Shown in pieces: positions 9,987 to 18,945 of a DNA stretch of 64,000 nucleotides (position 1 is the first letter of the stretch; each line of letters starts with the position of its first letter). The stretch is from contig NZ_JAOQJC010000032.1 of the NCBI RefSeq assembly GCF_025567625.1, forward strand, positions 25,257 through 89,256, in the 5' to 3' direction. The notes under the pieces are model-generated. The model did not search any database and was not told the origin of the DNA. It saw nothing but the letters and a program-made list of their open reading frames with translations. Origin of the DNA: Paenibacillus sp. J5C2022. GTDB lineage: Bacteria; Bacillota; Bacilli; Paenibacillales; Paenibacillaceae. The translations under genes and the position numbers were made by a program.

Positions 9987-10949
9987 ATGCTTCAAATTCA
10001 CCATCACCCGCAAACATGCGAACAACTGCTGGAGGCATACCGGGTTAACAAAGAGCCGGCGACCGGAGTGAAGCTTCGGTTCGAAGGCGTGGACGGCAGA
10101 GATGTTTACAACATTACCGCTGCTTTCCCTGATTCCGGCGCTTCAGTGCTGGCGGGCCGCGTCGAAGCGCGCGATACGGAATTTAGCTGCGTCAAGTTTT
10201 TCCGTCAGAAGGACGGCCGTTGGCAGGTCGATGAAGCGTTGCCGGAGTTAGATTGGCAAGATCCCTTCTATACCTTTATCGGCGAGGAGCTGATTCTTGG
10301 CGGTGTGTGCGTCATCGAGGACGCGGACAATCCGGGTCAAATCGTATCCTGGGAAACGGTATTTTATCGCGGAGCGAATATTGCCGTGTTGCAGCCGTTG
10401 CTGGTTGGACCCAGTCATATGAAGGACATACGGCTAGTGCAACTGGCGGACGGCGCAATCGGCGTGTTTACCCGTCCGCAAGGAAAGAAGGGCGGCAGAG
10501 GGAAAATCGGGTTTTTCAAAGCGGCTTCTCTCGAAGCCATTACGCAGGAGGCGATTGCCGGAGCACCGTTGCTCGAAGGCATGTTCATGGACGAGGAGTG
10601 GGGCGGGGCCAACGAGGCACATCTGCTGGCGAACGGGCTGATTGGTGTGCTTGGCCATATCGCCTGGTTCGACGAAGCCGGCAATCGCCATTATTACGCC
10701 ATGACGTTTGCCCTCAATCCGGATACGCTGGCACGTACAACGCTCAAGCTTGTTGCTGAACGCGCCGACTTTCCGGATGGACCAGCCAAACGCAGCGACT
10801 TGCAAGATGTCATTTTTAGCGGCGGTCTGATTCGCCAAGGAAACGGCAAGGCCGAATTGTATGTAGGCGCCAGCGACGCCGAAGCATATGTCATTTCCAT
10901 ACCCGATCCGCTGTTGGAATATGAGGGGATGCATTCGGAATTGGAATAG
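9987..10949 (+). CDS. DUF1861 (MTP/GT108-like) five-bladed propeller protein
   Basis: 320 aa, no signal peptide, so cytoplasmic. The stretch 'MKDIRLVQLADGAIGVFTRP' followed by 'GGRGKIGFF', and 'DPFYTFIGEELILGGV', match what I recall of DUF1861 (PF08950). That family includes the Leishmania MTP proteins (GT108), which make or phosphorolyse beta-1,2-mannan and are structurally related to GH130 phosphorylases. Inference: an intracellular mannoside phosphorylase or related enzyme acting on the sugar brought in by the importer just upstream. The start has ACGGAGG at 11 bp. It is last in the operon before a terminator. The family assignment is from memory of motifs; the enzymatic activity is a guess. 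Confidence 0.6.
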   Translation: MLQIHHHPQTCEQLLEAYRVNKEPATGVKLRFEGVDGRDVYNITAAFPDSGASVLAGRVEARDTEFSCVKFFRQKDGRWQVDEALPELDWQDPFYTFIGEELILGGVCVIEDADNPGQIVSWETVFYRGANIAVLQPLLVGPSHMKDIRLVQLADGAIGVFTRPQGKKGGRGKIGFFKAASLEAITQEAIAGAPLLEGMFMDEEWGGANEAHLLANGLIGVLGHIAWFDEAGNRHYYAMTFALNPDTLARTTLKLVAERADFPDGPAKRSDLQDVIFSGGLIRQGNGKAELYVGASDAEAYVISIPDPLLEYEGMHSELE

Positions 10950-10957
10950 AGTTAGCG

Positions 10958-11003
10958 GGAAGATGGCCTCGAATGGGCTGTCTTCCTTTCTTTCTTTCTT
11001 TCT
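10958..11003 (+). terminator. Rho-independent terminator with pyrimidine tail
   Basis: GGAAGATGGCC (10958-10968) pairs fully, with two G-U pairs, to GGCTGTCTTCC (10976-10986), followed by a long TTTC repeat tail. It ends the operon 6332-10949. Confidence 0.8.
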
Positions 11004-11005
11004 TT

Positions 11006-11221
11006 TCAGCCTACATCCGTGTTAAGAAGACTGCAGTTTTTCCCTATTACGGCGCAACATTTCTTGTTTCCTGGACATTTCCAAAAATTAATGAGGGCAT
11101 CATCCAGGTTTTGACTGGCAGAAAGGACAGCCTGTGCAGAAAATGAGTTATGTTGAGTGAATTTGCTCTCCATGTTCATGCGCAAATACTCAATCTTTAT
11201 CGTACAGACGCAAATAAACAT
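11006..11221 (-). CDS. Spo0E-like aspartyl-phosphate phosphatase
   Basis: 71 aa. The pattern 'KIEYLRMNM...F......AVL..SQNLDDALI' matches the two-helix Spo0E layout: 'IExLRxxM' in helix 1 and the 'SQxLDxxI' signature in helix 2. Spo0E proteins dephosphorylate Spo0A~P and hold back sporulation. The start has a clear AAGGGGAG site 6 bp upstream and an AT-rich promoter-like region before it. The signature is slightly off ('SQNLDDAL'), and the Cys-containing tail (CPGNKKCC) is unusual. It is a single gene on the opposite strand to both neighbouring operons. The call rests on a short motif; a chance ORF is the alternative. Confidence 0.6.
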   Translation of the reverse strand: MFICVCTIKIEYLRMNMESKFTQHNSFSAQAVLSASQNLDDALINFWKCPGNKKCCAVIGKNCSLLNTDVG

Positions 11222-11396
11222 GCAAATCTCCCCTTGCTACTAAGTTATTTATAGTTTACAACAAATAACGAAGTTTGGCGATATGTGGAAGGGGAGGAAC
11301 TCTTTTAAATCTTTCTGAAGGCAGACTAAATTATGCGATAAGGAGGCTCGCTGTGTTACAATGAACAATTAATACGAGCACTGGGGGATGGTCGGA

Positions 11397-13190
11397 GTGA
11401 GGTTCATCAAAGGCAGCTTAATATTCAAAATTATTATCAGCTTGCTGATCGCGACGACCATACCGTTCATCGTCTCGAATTATATCTCGTACCAGATGAC
11501 GGGGAAAGCGATCAAAACGCAGCTTGTCGAGCTGAATCAAAATTCCATGTCCATTACAATGTCCACGCTGCATTCGTATTTTCATGAGCTGTCGCTTCTG
11601 GGGCTGTCTTATTTCAACGATCCGGCGCTTGTGCGGCTGCTCTCTTCGACCGAACCGCAGACTCCTGCGGAAAGCGTCTATATCTCGCAGCGTCTGGCGC
11701 AAATTTACGCCAACCACAACGAGATAGGCTCGGTTTCTTATAAAAGCGCTTTAACGAACAAGCAATTCAACATTAGACATCATTATAATTCTAAAGTGAC
11801 GATACCGGATTTCGTCGATCGGGAGCTTTCTTACGCCCACAGCGAGCTGCAGCGCCCGTTCCAGGTTACGCATATCAATAAAGAACGGCGTCTTCGCGTC
11901 AACAAGCCGTTTATCGATATTTCTACCCGCGAGGTGATTGGGTTAACGACCTTCGAAGTGAAGCCGTCCCGTATTGCCGAAGCCGTCGATTCATTAGCGA
12001 CCAGCGAGCATGGTCCGATCTACGTATTTCTCGGCAGCGAGATGGAATTGCTCCACTCGACACTGAGCGGCAGCGATGGGCGAGCGGTGGCCTGGCAGTC
12101 GGAGCTGAAGCGAATTCTGCTGCAGTCGCCTGCAGCAGATAAGGGAGAGCTTAAGGCGCCGGAGGGCAGCTATGTGTATGATCGGGAATGGCAGAATGGC
12201 TTGGAGCTGACGATTGTGAAGCTTATCCCGCAAGCGCTGATTAACGAAGCAAGAACATCGGCGTTGAACAAGACGGTTGCTATACAAGTCGTATCGATCG
12301 CATTTGTGTCGGTTCTTGCAGCGTTTATTGCCTATTACATGCTGCGCAGAATCAAGCATATTTTGCAGCATATTAAAATGGTGCAGATGGGTAATTTCCA
12401 GCTAAGGCGCAAGCCTGCCCCTGTTACGCCGGATGAGCTGGACTTGCTGGAAATCCGATTCCAGGAGATGGCGGCAGAGCTGGACGAGCTGTTGAATAAG
12501 CAATACAGACATCAGCTGGAATTGTCCCAAGCCCGTCTGAAAATGATGCAAGCGCAAATCAATCCGCACTTCTTCTATAATACGCTGCAATCGATCGGCA
12601 CATTGGCGATCAAATCCAACGCCCGAGATGTCAGCGATCGGCTAGCCGAATTCGGCGCCTTGTTCCGATATACGATGGATATTGAAAGCGAAGATGTGCT
12701 TCTGATCCAGGAAATGGAGCATGTGGAACGATACGCGGCATTGCAGCAAGGACGGTATAAGCAAAGACTAACGTACAGGTTCCACTGTCCGGAGGAAGCC
12801 CGCCAATTCCGTGTGCCGAGAATGATGCTTCAACCGTTGGTAGAGAACAGCATTGTCCACGGCTTGGAGCGGGGCAACGGGCACATTCATATCATCGTTC
12901 AAGTTGCCGTATGGTCTGACTCGCTGTCGATCGAGGTCATCGATAACGGGAAGGGCTTTACCGAGGAGCAGATCGAGTGGATCAAGCGATCGTATGCGGA
13001 GCACCGGACAATTATCACAGATAAGCATGGCATCGGTCTGTCGAATGTGTTAAAACGATTGCGGCTATATTATGGCGCTTCATTCGGATGGTCTATCGCA
13101 AGCGAGCCTTATGCACGCACGAACGTGACGCTGCAGCTGCCGTGTCAAAGTACTGGGGGGGAAGAGCATGAAGATGCTGATCGTCGATGA
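11397..13190 (+). CDS. YesM-type sensor histidine kinase
   Basis: 597 aa from the GTG at 11397. An in-frame ATG at 11388 exists but directly abuts the GGGGG that would serve as ribosome site, so the GTG with 8-bp spacing is preferred. Two membrane helices (about residues 8-30 and 295-320) flank an extracellular sensor. A HAMP-like region precedes the His_kinase domain with 'QINPHFFYNTL' (His391) and a HATPase_c domain ('VENSIVHG', 'DNGKGF', 'GIGLSN'). It overlaps the next gene by 23 bp. Its likely role is control of the importer 14838-17883; the ligand is unknown. Confidence 0.9.
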   Translation: MRFIKGSLIFKIIISLLIATTIPFIVSNYISYQMTGKAIKTQLVELNQNSMSITMSTLHSYFHELSLLGLSYFNDPALVRLLSSTEPQTPAESVYISQRLAQIYANHNEIGSVSYKSALTNKQFNIRHHYNSKVTIPDFVDRELSYAHSELQRPFQVTHINKERRLRVNKPFIDISTREVIGLTTFEVKPSRIAEAVDSLATSEHGPIYVFLGSEMELLHSTLSGSDGRAVAWQSELKRILLQSPAADKGELKAPEGSYVYDREWQNGLELTIVKLIPQALINEARTSALNKTVAIQVVSIAFVSVLAAFIAYYMLRRIKHILQHIKMVQMGNFQLRRKPAPVTPDELDLLEIRFQEMAAELDELLNKQYRHQLELSQARLKMMQAQINPHFFYNTLQSIGTLAIKSNARDVSDRLAEFGALFRYTMDIESEDVLLIQEMEHVERYAALQQGRYKQRLTYRFHCPEEARQFRVPRMMLQPLVENSIVHGLERGNGHIHIIVQVAVWSDSLSIEVIDNGKGFTEEQIEWIKRSYAEHRTIITDKHGIGLSNVLKRLRLYYGASFGWSIASEPYARTNVTLQLPCQSTGGEEHEDADRR

Positions 13191-14727
13191 TGAAGAGCAT
13201 GTTCGCGAAGGCATTGAGCTGTCAATCGATTGGAACAGTCATGGAATTTATCGACTATTTGTAGCGGAGAACGGATTGGAAGCGCTGGAGATCGTTAGAA
13301 CGCAGCATCCCGAGTTAATTATTTGCGATATGAGCATGCATGTGATGGACGGACCGACATTTTTGGGGAAATTGCGCGAGGAAGGGTGGACCTCTAAAGT
13401 GATCGTGCTTAGCGGGTATCAGCAATTCAATTACGCACGCGCAACTTTGCTTGCAAGCGGCGTCGATTACTTGCTCAAGCCGTTCAAAATTCGCGATCTG
13501 GATGAAGCGATTCATAAAGCGTGCTCGCAAGTACGTGCAGAGAGGCAGAAGCGGCTGGATGAGCTGAGCGTGAATCAGCGCTTGCACGAAGCGGATCAAG
13601 CGGCCAAAGAGCAGCGGTTCGCAAGCTTGATCGAAGGGGAGAATGCTTCAGGCGAAGTGCTGGCCTCTTTCCTTGCATCGCTTGGCATCGATCCCGAAGG
13701 CTTCTATACCGCAACATTTTTGCCGAGGAACGGGGATGATCTCGTAAGGCAATACTATAACGGAGATGAACGGCTGTTCAATTACGCGTTGCAAAATATT
13801 ACCGGAGAAATGCTCGGTCGCTATGGCAACTGGTGTTTTATCCGGTACGAATCGTTCATTATTGTGCTGATCTCAGCCGACAGCGAAGCTTGCGATGTGC
13901 AAGGCAAAATTACGCAGTTGCAAAATGCGTGGAGACATACGCTTCGCCTAGCCACCTTCGTCGGCCTCCGCAATGAGCGCATCTCCGCTGCACAACTGCA
14001 ATCTGCGATGCTGGAAGAGAAGTCGATTATATTAAGCAGCAATATTCTTCATGAAGGCAAGCCCGGTGAGCGCAATGCGGCATATCTGAACGCCTTTATG
14101 GCCAAAGAGCTCATTATTCTGGAAGCTGTGCGAGCAAAAAACATACAGCAAATTAAAACGATCATCCGCGATTTCGCATCGGAGCTTATCGCCAAACAAT
14201 GCGTGACGATCAGAGAATTGCAGCATTACACGGTAGAAATTAATTTATTGCTCATGCGCATCTATACGCAGTTGAAGGACGACCGCTTATACGAGACGAT
14301 GCCGCTGTGGATATGCGAGCTGGAGGAATGGTCTGCGAGGCTGGAGCAAATTTTCAACGAAATGATTGCCTTAATCGATTACAGCAAAGTGGAGTTAAGC
14401 CATACCCATCATGTGCTTGCCGTGCGCAACTACATTCATGATCATCTGAAGGACGACATTACGCTCGCCGGTCTGGCGGAACGCTTTCATTTTTCTCCGC
14501 AATACTTGGCCAAGCGCTTTAAACAGGAATATAACACGACCATTATTCATTACTTGAATCAGCAAAGAATGGAGAAAGCGAGCTCATTGCTGCTTCATAC
14601 CGATATGTCCGTCCAGGCTATCGCGACGGAAAGCGGTTTTGAGGAGCTCAATTATTTCAGCAAGGTATTTCGGAAGTATTTCGGCCTTTCTCCGACAAGC
14701 TATCGCAAAAGAGAGGCTCATCACTGA
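13168..14727 (+). CDS. YesN-type response regulator, REC plus AraC HTH
   Basis: 519 aa. Receiver with 'DDEEH', Asp54 in 'ICDMSMHVMDG' and Lys in 'DYLLKPF'. A central region of about 270 residues is typical of long YesN regulators. The C-terminal AraC domain (about residues 415-515) carries 'AGLAERFHFSPQYLAKRF' and ends 'SPTSYRKR'. A GGGGGGAAGAG site precedes the start, which lies inside the kinase gene. It most likely acts at the promoter around 14773-14801 in front of the importer lipoprotein gene. Confidence 0.9.
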   Translation: MKMLIVDDEEHVREGIELSIDWNSHGIYRLFVAENGLEALEIVRTQHPELIICDMSMHVMDGPTFLGKLREEGWTSKVIVLSGYQQFNYARATLLASGVDYLLKPFKIRDLDEAIHKACSQVRAERQKRLDELSVNQRLHEADQAAKEQRFASLIEGENASGEVLASFLASLGIDPEGFYTATFLPRNGDDLVRQYYNGDERLFNYALQNITGEMLGRYGNWCFIRYESFIIVLISADSEACDVQGKITQLQNAWRHTLRLATFVGLRNERISAAQLQSAMLEEKSIILSSNILHEGKPGERNAAYLNAFMAKELIILEAVRAKNIQQIKTIIRDFASELIAKQCVTIRELQHYTVEINLLLMRIYTQLKDDRLYETMPLWICELEEWSARLEQIFNEMIALIDYSKVELSHTHHVLAVRNYIHDHLKDDITLAGLAERFHFSPQYLAKRFKQEYNTTIIHYLNQQRMEKASSLLLHTDMSVQAIATESGFEELNYFSKVFRKYFGLSPTSYRKREAHH

Positions 14728-14772
14728 ACCGAAGCAGATTCATAATTTGCTACTTTAGGCGCGTATATCTCC

Positions 14773-14801
14773 TGTAAGCGGTTCACCATACTTTTTATAA
14801 T
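14773..14801 (+). promoter_or_regulatory. Promoter with cre-like box ahead of importer
   Basis: A TATAAT -10 lies at 14796-14801, and the -35 region is covered by TGTAAGCGGTTCACCA (14773-14788). This resembles a catabolite-responsive element (TG-AA-CG-T--CA) with one extra base in the right half. It would place the importer under glucose repression as well as YesN-type activation. The cre match is imperfect. Confidence 0.45.
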
Positions 14802-14837
14802 AAAGTGAACACACCGAATAGATTAGGGGGAATCGCC

Positions 14838-16070
14838 ATGAAGAGAAGAAATCTGCTATTTATGCTCATGGTCATTGTAATCGTATTGTCAGCATGCAGC
14901 AATAACGCGAACAAACAAGCTGAAGGAGATTCGACGGGCCAGGTTAAAATCAGCTTGTTCCAAAGTAAAGTCGAAATTACGGAAGCGCTGGAAAACTTGA
15001 TAGCCAAGTACAAGGAAGAAACGGGTAATGTCGTTGAAGTATGGGGATCGGCCGGCGACGCTTATATTACTCAGCTGCAAACGAAGCTTGCGGCAAACGA
15101 AGGTCCGACAATCTTCGCTGTTCAGCCGGGTGAGGAAGCGGAAAAGTTCGCATCGTATTATTACGATATGAGCAATGAGAAATACGCTTCTTATATATCG
15201 CCTAACATGGCGCTGGAGATCGACGGCAAAATCGTCGGCGTGCCTACCGGCGTCGAAGGCTTCGGACTTGTCTACAACAAGAAGCTGTATGATCCTTCCG
15301 CGGCGACGGACACAAGCTCATTCATTAAAGCGCTGGAGCAATTCAAGGCGGACGGGGTGAATGGACTAAGCTTATCGCAAGAGGCATACTTCTTAATCGG
15401 CCACATTATTAATACGCCGTTCGCCTTGCAGGCCGATCCCGCCGCATTCATCGAACAATTGAACAAAGGCGAAGTGAAGCTGAACGATGTGCCGGAATTC
15501 CAGCAGTTCGCACAAGTGATGGACGCCATTCGCGCCAATTCCGTGAACCCGATGGAAGTGACCTACGATTCGCAGATGGGCGACCTTGCAACAGGCAAAA
15601 CGGCGATTATCCATCAGGGCAACTGGAGCTACGGCATGTTGGCGGATTATGACGAGATGGAGATCGGCATGGCGCCGCTTCCGATCGCGGGCAATACCAA
15701 GCTTGCGGTAGATATTCCCGCAGGATGGGTCATTAACAATAAAGCGACAGAAGAGCAGATCGCGGCGGCGAATGCATTCCTGGACTGGTTATATACGAGC
15801 GAGACAGGCAAAAATACGATCGTGAACGATTTCGGGTTTATACCCGCAGTGACAACGATTGAGCCGACTGGTCTCGATCCGCTTTCCCAGGAAGTATTTG
15901 AGGCGGCGAAATCCGGAAATACAATACCTTGGGCGCTTACCCGTTTTCCTCAAGGCATTATCGTGAACGATCTTGCACCGCTGGCTTCCGAGTTTTTCCT
16001 TGACTCTTCGATGACTCCTGAGCAATTTTTGCAGAAGATAGAAGAGGTGTGGGTGAAAGCGGCGAAGTAG
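14838..16070 (+). CDS. Sugar ABC importer solute-binding lipoprotein
   Basis: 410 aa. Lipobox 'VLSAC' (Cys20) after a short hydrophobic signal, then a family-1 solute-binding fold ('GEEAEKFASYYYDMSNEKYASYISPN' region, 'VVEVWGS', 'LVYNKKLYD', 'GKTAIIHQGNWSYGM'), of MsmE/MalE-like size. The start at 14838 follows TAGGGGGAATCGCC; the in-frame ATG at 14805 has no good site. It is first in its operon, ahead of two permeases, and followed by a hairpin that would make it more abundant than them. Confidence 0.9.
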   Translation: MKRRNLLFMLMVIVIVLSACSNNANKQAEGDSTGQVKISLFQSKVEITEALENLIAKYKEETGNVVEVWGSAGDAYITQLQTKLAANEGPTIFAVQPGEEAEKFASYYYDMSNEKYASYISPNMALEIDGKIVGVPTGVEGFGLVYNKKLYDPSAATDTSSFIKALEQFKADGVNGLSLSQEAYFLIGHIINTPFALQADPAAFIEQLNKGEVKLNDVPEFQQFAQVMDAIRANSVNPMEVTYDSQMGDLATGKTAIIHQGNWSYGMLADYDEMEIGMAPLPIAGNTKLAVDIPAGWVINNKATEEQIAAANAFLDWLYTSETGKNTIVNDFGFIPAVTTIEPTGLDPLSQEVFEAAKSGNTIPWALTRFPQGIIVNDLAPLASEFFLDSSMTPEQFLQKIEEVWVKAAK

Positions 16071-16093
16071 CGCCGCATAGAGAAGCCTTATCG

Positions 16094-16134
16094 AAAGCCT
16101 AACTCTTTCTTTGAGGGATGTTGGGCTTTCTTTC
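16094..16134 (+). terminator. Intra-operon attenuator-like terminator
   Basis: AAAGCCTAAC (16094-16103) pairs with GTTGGGCTTT (16120-16129), followed by a T-rich tail. It lies between the binding-protein gene and the first permease, where partial read-through would keep the binding protein in excess. Confidence 0.65.
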
Positions 16135-16171
16135 TATCTTGTGCAAGAAGCGATGCGAAAGGATGGTAGTT

Positions 16172-17047
16172 ATGACGGATAAACAGAACAAGCTATGGTA
16201 TTTTATTTTCACAATGCCGTTATTTTTCATTTTTCTCGTCGTTGTGGTTATCCCGTTTTTGATTGGCATTTATTATTCGTTCATTAACTGGGATGGCATC
16301 GCCAGCAATCCCAAGGTTTTTATCCGCTTTGACAATTATGCCACGCTGTTTCAAGATGAACGTTTTTTGGATTCGGCGTGGGTTACGATTAAGTTTACCG
16401 TTCTCGCGTTAATTAGCGTCAATTTGTTTGGCTTAATCTTTGCGCTAGTCGTCACAGCGGGATTCAAGACAAGCCATATCGCCCGTACATTGTTATTTAT
16501 GCCCAACCTGATTGGCGGATTAATTTTGGGGTATATTTGGCGGTTCATTTTTACGGACGGCTTTAAGCAGATCGGTTCGATTGCCGGCAGCGATGCCTTC
16601 TTCTTCAACTGGCTGATTCATCCTGAGTATGCGCTAATCGCGTTAGTAATTGTATTTACCTGGCAGATGGCGGGATATACGATGGTCATTTATATTGCCG
16701 GTATTCAGGGCATTTCCGATGAAGTGATGGAGGCCGCGAAGGTGGACGGCGCCAACTTGTGGCATCGTATAACGAGAATTGTGTTTCCGCTGCTGATGCC
16801 TTCGTTTACAATCTGTCTGTTCTTGACCTTATCCGGCGCGTTCAAAATATACGACGTCAATCTCTCCTTGACGAATGGCGGCCCGATGCATGCTACCGAG
16901 CTGTTCGCCATGAATATATTCAATGAAATTTTCGGTTACGGCAACTATGGACTTGGCCAGGCAAAAGCCATTGTATTCTTCGTTATCGTGGCACTGGTAA
17001 CCGTTACCCAAGTTGTCATTACGAAGCGGAAAGAGGTGCAAATGTGA
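16172..17047 (+). CDS. Sugar ABC importer permease, MalF/MsmF type
   Basis: 291 aa, about six transmembrane helices, with the EAA loop 'MEAAKVDGANLW' near residue 185 and 'GGPMHATELFA' as in MsmF/UgpA permeases. The longer ORF begins at 16118 inside the hairpin. The ATG at 16172, with AAAGGATGG 5 bp upstream, is a better start. It pairs with the next gene to form the channel. Confidence 0.9.
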   Translation: MTDKQNKLWYFIFTMPLFFIFLVVVVIPFLIGIYYSFINWDGIASNPKVFIRFDNYATLFQDERFLDSAWVTIKFTVLALISVNLFGLIFALVVTAGFKTSHIARTLLFMPNLIGGLILGYIWRFIFTDGFKQIGSIAGSDAFFFNWLIHPEYALIALVIVFTWQMAGYTMVIYIAGIQGISDEVMEAAKVDGANLWHRITRIVFPLLMPSFTICLFLTLSGAFKIYDVNLSLTNGGPMHATELFAMNIFNEIFGYGNYGLGQAKAIVFFVIVALVTVTQVVITKRKEVQM

Positions 17048-17883
17048 AGATGAACGCGAGAAACCACCTCGTATCCGCATTAATTGCTATCGTGGCGCTG
17101 CTCTTTTTGTCGCCGATCTATATTATGCTGGTCAACTCGTTCAAGACAAGAGCCGAGCTGTATGAGAATGTGCTGGTATTTCCCTCCAGCTTCAGCTTCG
17201 AATATTATGCGGCTGCAATGAAAAAAATGAACTTCCTGACCGTATTTGGAAATTCCCTATATGTTACGATTGCAACGGTTGTTTTCGTCATCGTGCTTGC
17301 GTCAATGACGTCCTGGATGCTCGTTCGCCGCGACAATACGCTAAGCAAAATCATTTTTTTCTCGTTCGTTGCCACGATGCTTATTCCGTTCCAAACGTTA
17401 ATGATGCCGCTTATGCAGGTGATGGACTGGATTCGCACTTATTTGCATTTGCCCGTGCTGAACACGCATGAAGGCTTGATCTTTATGAATATCGGCTTCC
17501 ATGCGGGAATGGCCGTCTTTCTTTACCATGGCTTCATAAAGTCGATTCCGAATGCGCTGGAGGAAGCGGCGATATTGGACGGCTGCAGCACATTCGGTGT
17601 ATTTTGGCGCATCGTATTTCCGCTATTGAAGAGCATTACCGTAACGGTCGCGATATTGGATGTCATAGCATCCTGGAACGACTACCTGTTGCCTTCGCTT
17701 GTGCTTTCCGATAAAGGCTTGCGCACGATTCAGTTGTCTACCTTTTACTTCTTCGGCGAATTTACGATTGTATGGAACCAAGCGATGGCCGGCTTGACGT
17801 TGACGATTATTCCGGTCGTCATCTTCTATGCTTTCGCGCAGAAATTTATCATTAAAGGGATTGCGGCCGGAGCTGTGAAATGA
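17044..17883 (+). CDS. Sugar ABC importer permease, MalG/MsmG type
   Basis: 279 aa with six predicted helices and the EAA loop 'LEEAAILDGCSTFGVF' near residue 172, ending 'IIKGIAAGAVK' as in MsmG-type proteins. It starts with GTG, overlapping the preceding stop by 4 bp (GTGA), so translation is coupled; AGAGGTG upstream supports this. It is last in the importer operon. No ATPase gene follows. Confidence 0.9.
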   Translation: MKMNARNHLVSALIAIVALLFLSPIYIMLVNSFKTRAELYENVLVFPSSFSFEYYAAAMKKMNFLTVFGNSLYVTIATVVFVIVLASMTSWMLVRRDNTLSKIIFFSFVATMLIPFQTLMMPLMQVMDWIRTYLHLPVLNTHEGLIFMNIGFHAGMAVFLYHGFIKSIPNALEEAAILDGCSTFGVFWRIVFPLLKSITVTVAILDVIASWNDYLLPSLVLSDKGLRTIQLSTFYFFGEFTIVWNQAMAGLTLTIIPVVIFYAFAQKFIIKGIAAGAVK

Positions 17884-18479
17884 TTGTCCGCTTCCTATCC
17901 GAACAAGTCGGGCAAGGAACGCTGGGCGCTTATTTCTACTTATTAGGACGGTAAGCAAGCCGACCCGCCTTACAGTTGGGCAAGCGCCGCGTTTGTTGTT
18001 GGCCGTTCCCGAAGCTAGACTATTCATGCGATAAAGCAATAACACAAGAAGATCGCCTAACCGACCTGTCAGATCAGGGAGTTGGCGGTCTTCTTCATGC
18101 TTGAATAGCTTCTTACTTCTTTACTTTTATACTTCCTCACTTCCTAACTTCCTCACGATAGCAGTTTTTATTAATCAGATTGAGTTTGCCATGCAGCTAA
18201 CTGGATTTTTTGTCATTAGATTTATTGAAGTGCTCCTGAATGTTACAAAGAAATGGATTTCATGCTACTGTTTCGTCCAATTATTGCAATCGTGATCGAT
18301 TTAGTCTGAATTAGCTGTACATATTCCATTAGAAGTGTGTGAAAAAAACAGATATGGCCTTATTAATGACATAAAATCCAGTTAGTATAGTCTAAGTGTA
18401 TAGAGTGTGGAGTCTTCTACGTGTTGGTTGACCTGAACGCTCTGAACGCTTGTTCTCCAACGCTTTACGCGGTTTACGT
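17884..18479. other. Non-coding gap with hairpin and repeat element
   Basis: About 600 bp without a convincing gene. It holds a hairpin AAGAAGATCGCC/GGCGGTCTTCTT (18046-18095, TTCTTC at its end), which may terminate the importer operon. A pyrimidine-rich run of near-repeats of ACTTCCT lies at 18108-18157. The inverted-repeat element at 18197-18385 is listed separately. The 64-codon frame at 18101-18295 has no ribosome site and crosses that element. Confidence 0.6.
18197..18385. repeat. Inverted-repeat element, 22-bp arms, ~189 bp
   Basis: The arms at 18197-18218 (CTAACTGGAT...GTCATTA) and 18364-18385 are reverse complements with one mismatch in 22. Weaker related units sit about 52-53 bp inside each end (around TGGATTT at 18254 and CCATTAG at 18326-18332). 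No transposase frame lies inside. It resembles a MITE-like or palindromic intergenic repeat. Its four-unit layout parallels the 183-bp elements at 27150 and 61677. Confidence 0.55.
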
Positions 18480-18818
18480 CTAACCCCGTATCGTCACCCT
18501 TGTACCGACGGGAACGAGCTGCGCCAGCTCCAGTACATCGCGATTGTACATTCTGATGCAGCCATGAGAGACCTCGTGGCCGATCGATGATGGATCGTTC
18601 GTTCCATGAATGCCGTAGGACGGCTTCGACAACCCCATCCAGAATGCGCCGAACGGCCCGCCCGGATTCCGCTGCTTATTCATAATGGCATATTCGCCGG
18701 TCGGCGTCGGTGTCAGCATCTTCCCGACGCCGACCGGGAAGCTGCGGACGACAATATCGCCATCCAGCAGATGGAGCTGACGATCCGACAGATCGACGAT
18801 GATTCGATAATGTGCCAT
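18480..18818 (-). CDS. L,D-transpeptidase, YkuD type, no LysM domain
   Basis: 112 aa, a minimal YkuD catalytic domain. The active-site motif is 'HGTNDPSSIGHEVSHGCIRM', with His and the nucleophilic Cys in SHGC. Such enzymes make 3-3 peptidoglycan cross-links or attach proteins, often in spores. The protein begins almost directly with the catalytic strand ('YRIIVDLSDRQLHLL'). There is no LysM domain and no evident signal peptide, so how it reaches the wall is unclear. The ATG at 18818 with GGTGAGGTGG is preferred over the in-frame start at 18884. It is monocistronic and divergent from the hybrid kinase gene. Confidence 0.85.
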   Translation of the reverse strand: MAHYRIIVDLSDRQLHLLDGDIVVRSFPVGVGKMLTPTPTGEYAIMNKQRNPGGPFGAFWMGLSKPSYGIHGTNDPSSIGHEVSHGCIRMYNRDVLELAQLVPVGTRVTIRG

Positions 18819-18945
18819 CGCTATCCACCTCACCTTCATTATTATGCTATGTAGCCGGCGAACAATGGATATATGGACGTTCATCTATTGTTAAGAACGA
18901 TGTCTTATAATGAGAGAGAACATGAATAGTGGAGGAGAAGGTTGA

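Noticed and set aside
18101..18295. 64-codon hydrophobic frame
   Set aside because: No ribosome site and it crosses the inverted-repeat arm at 18197.
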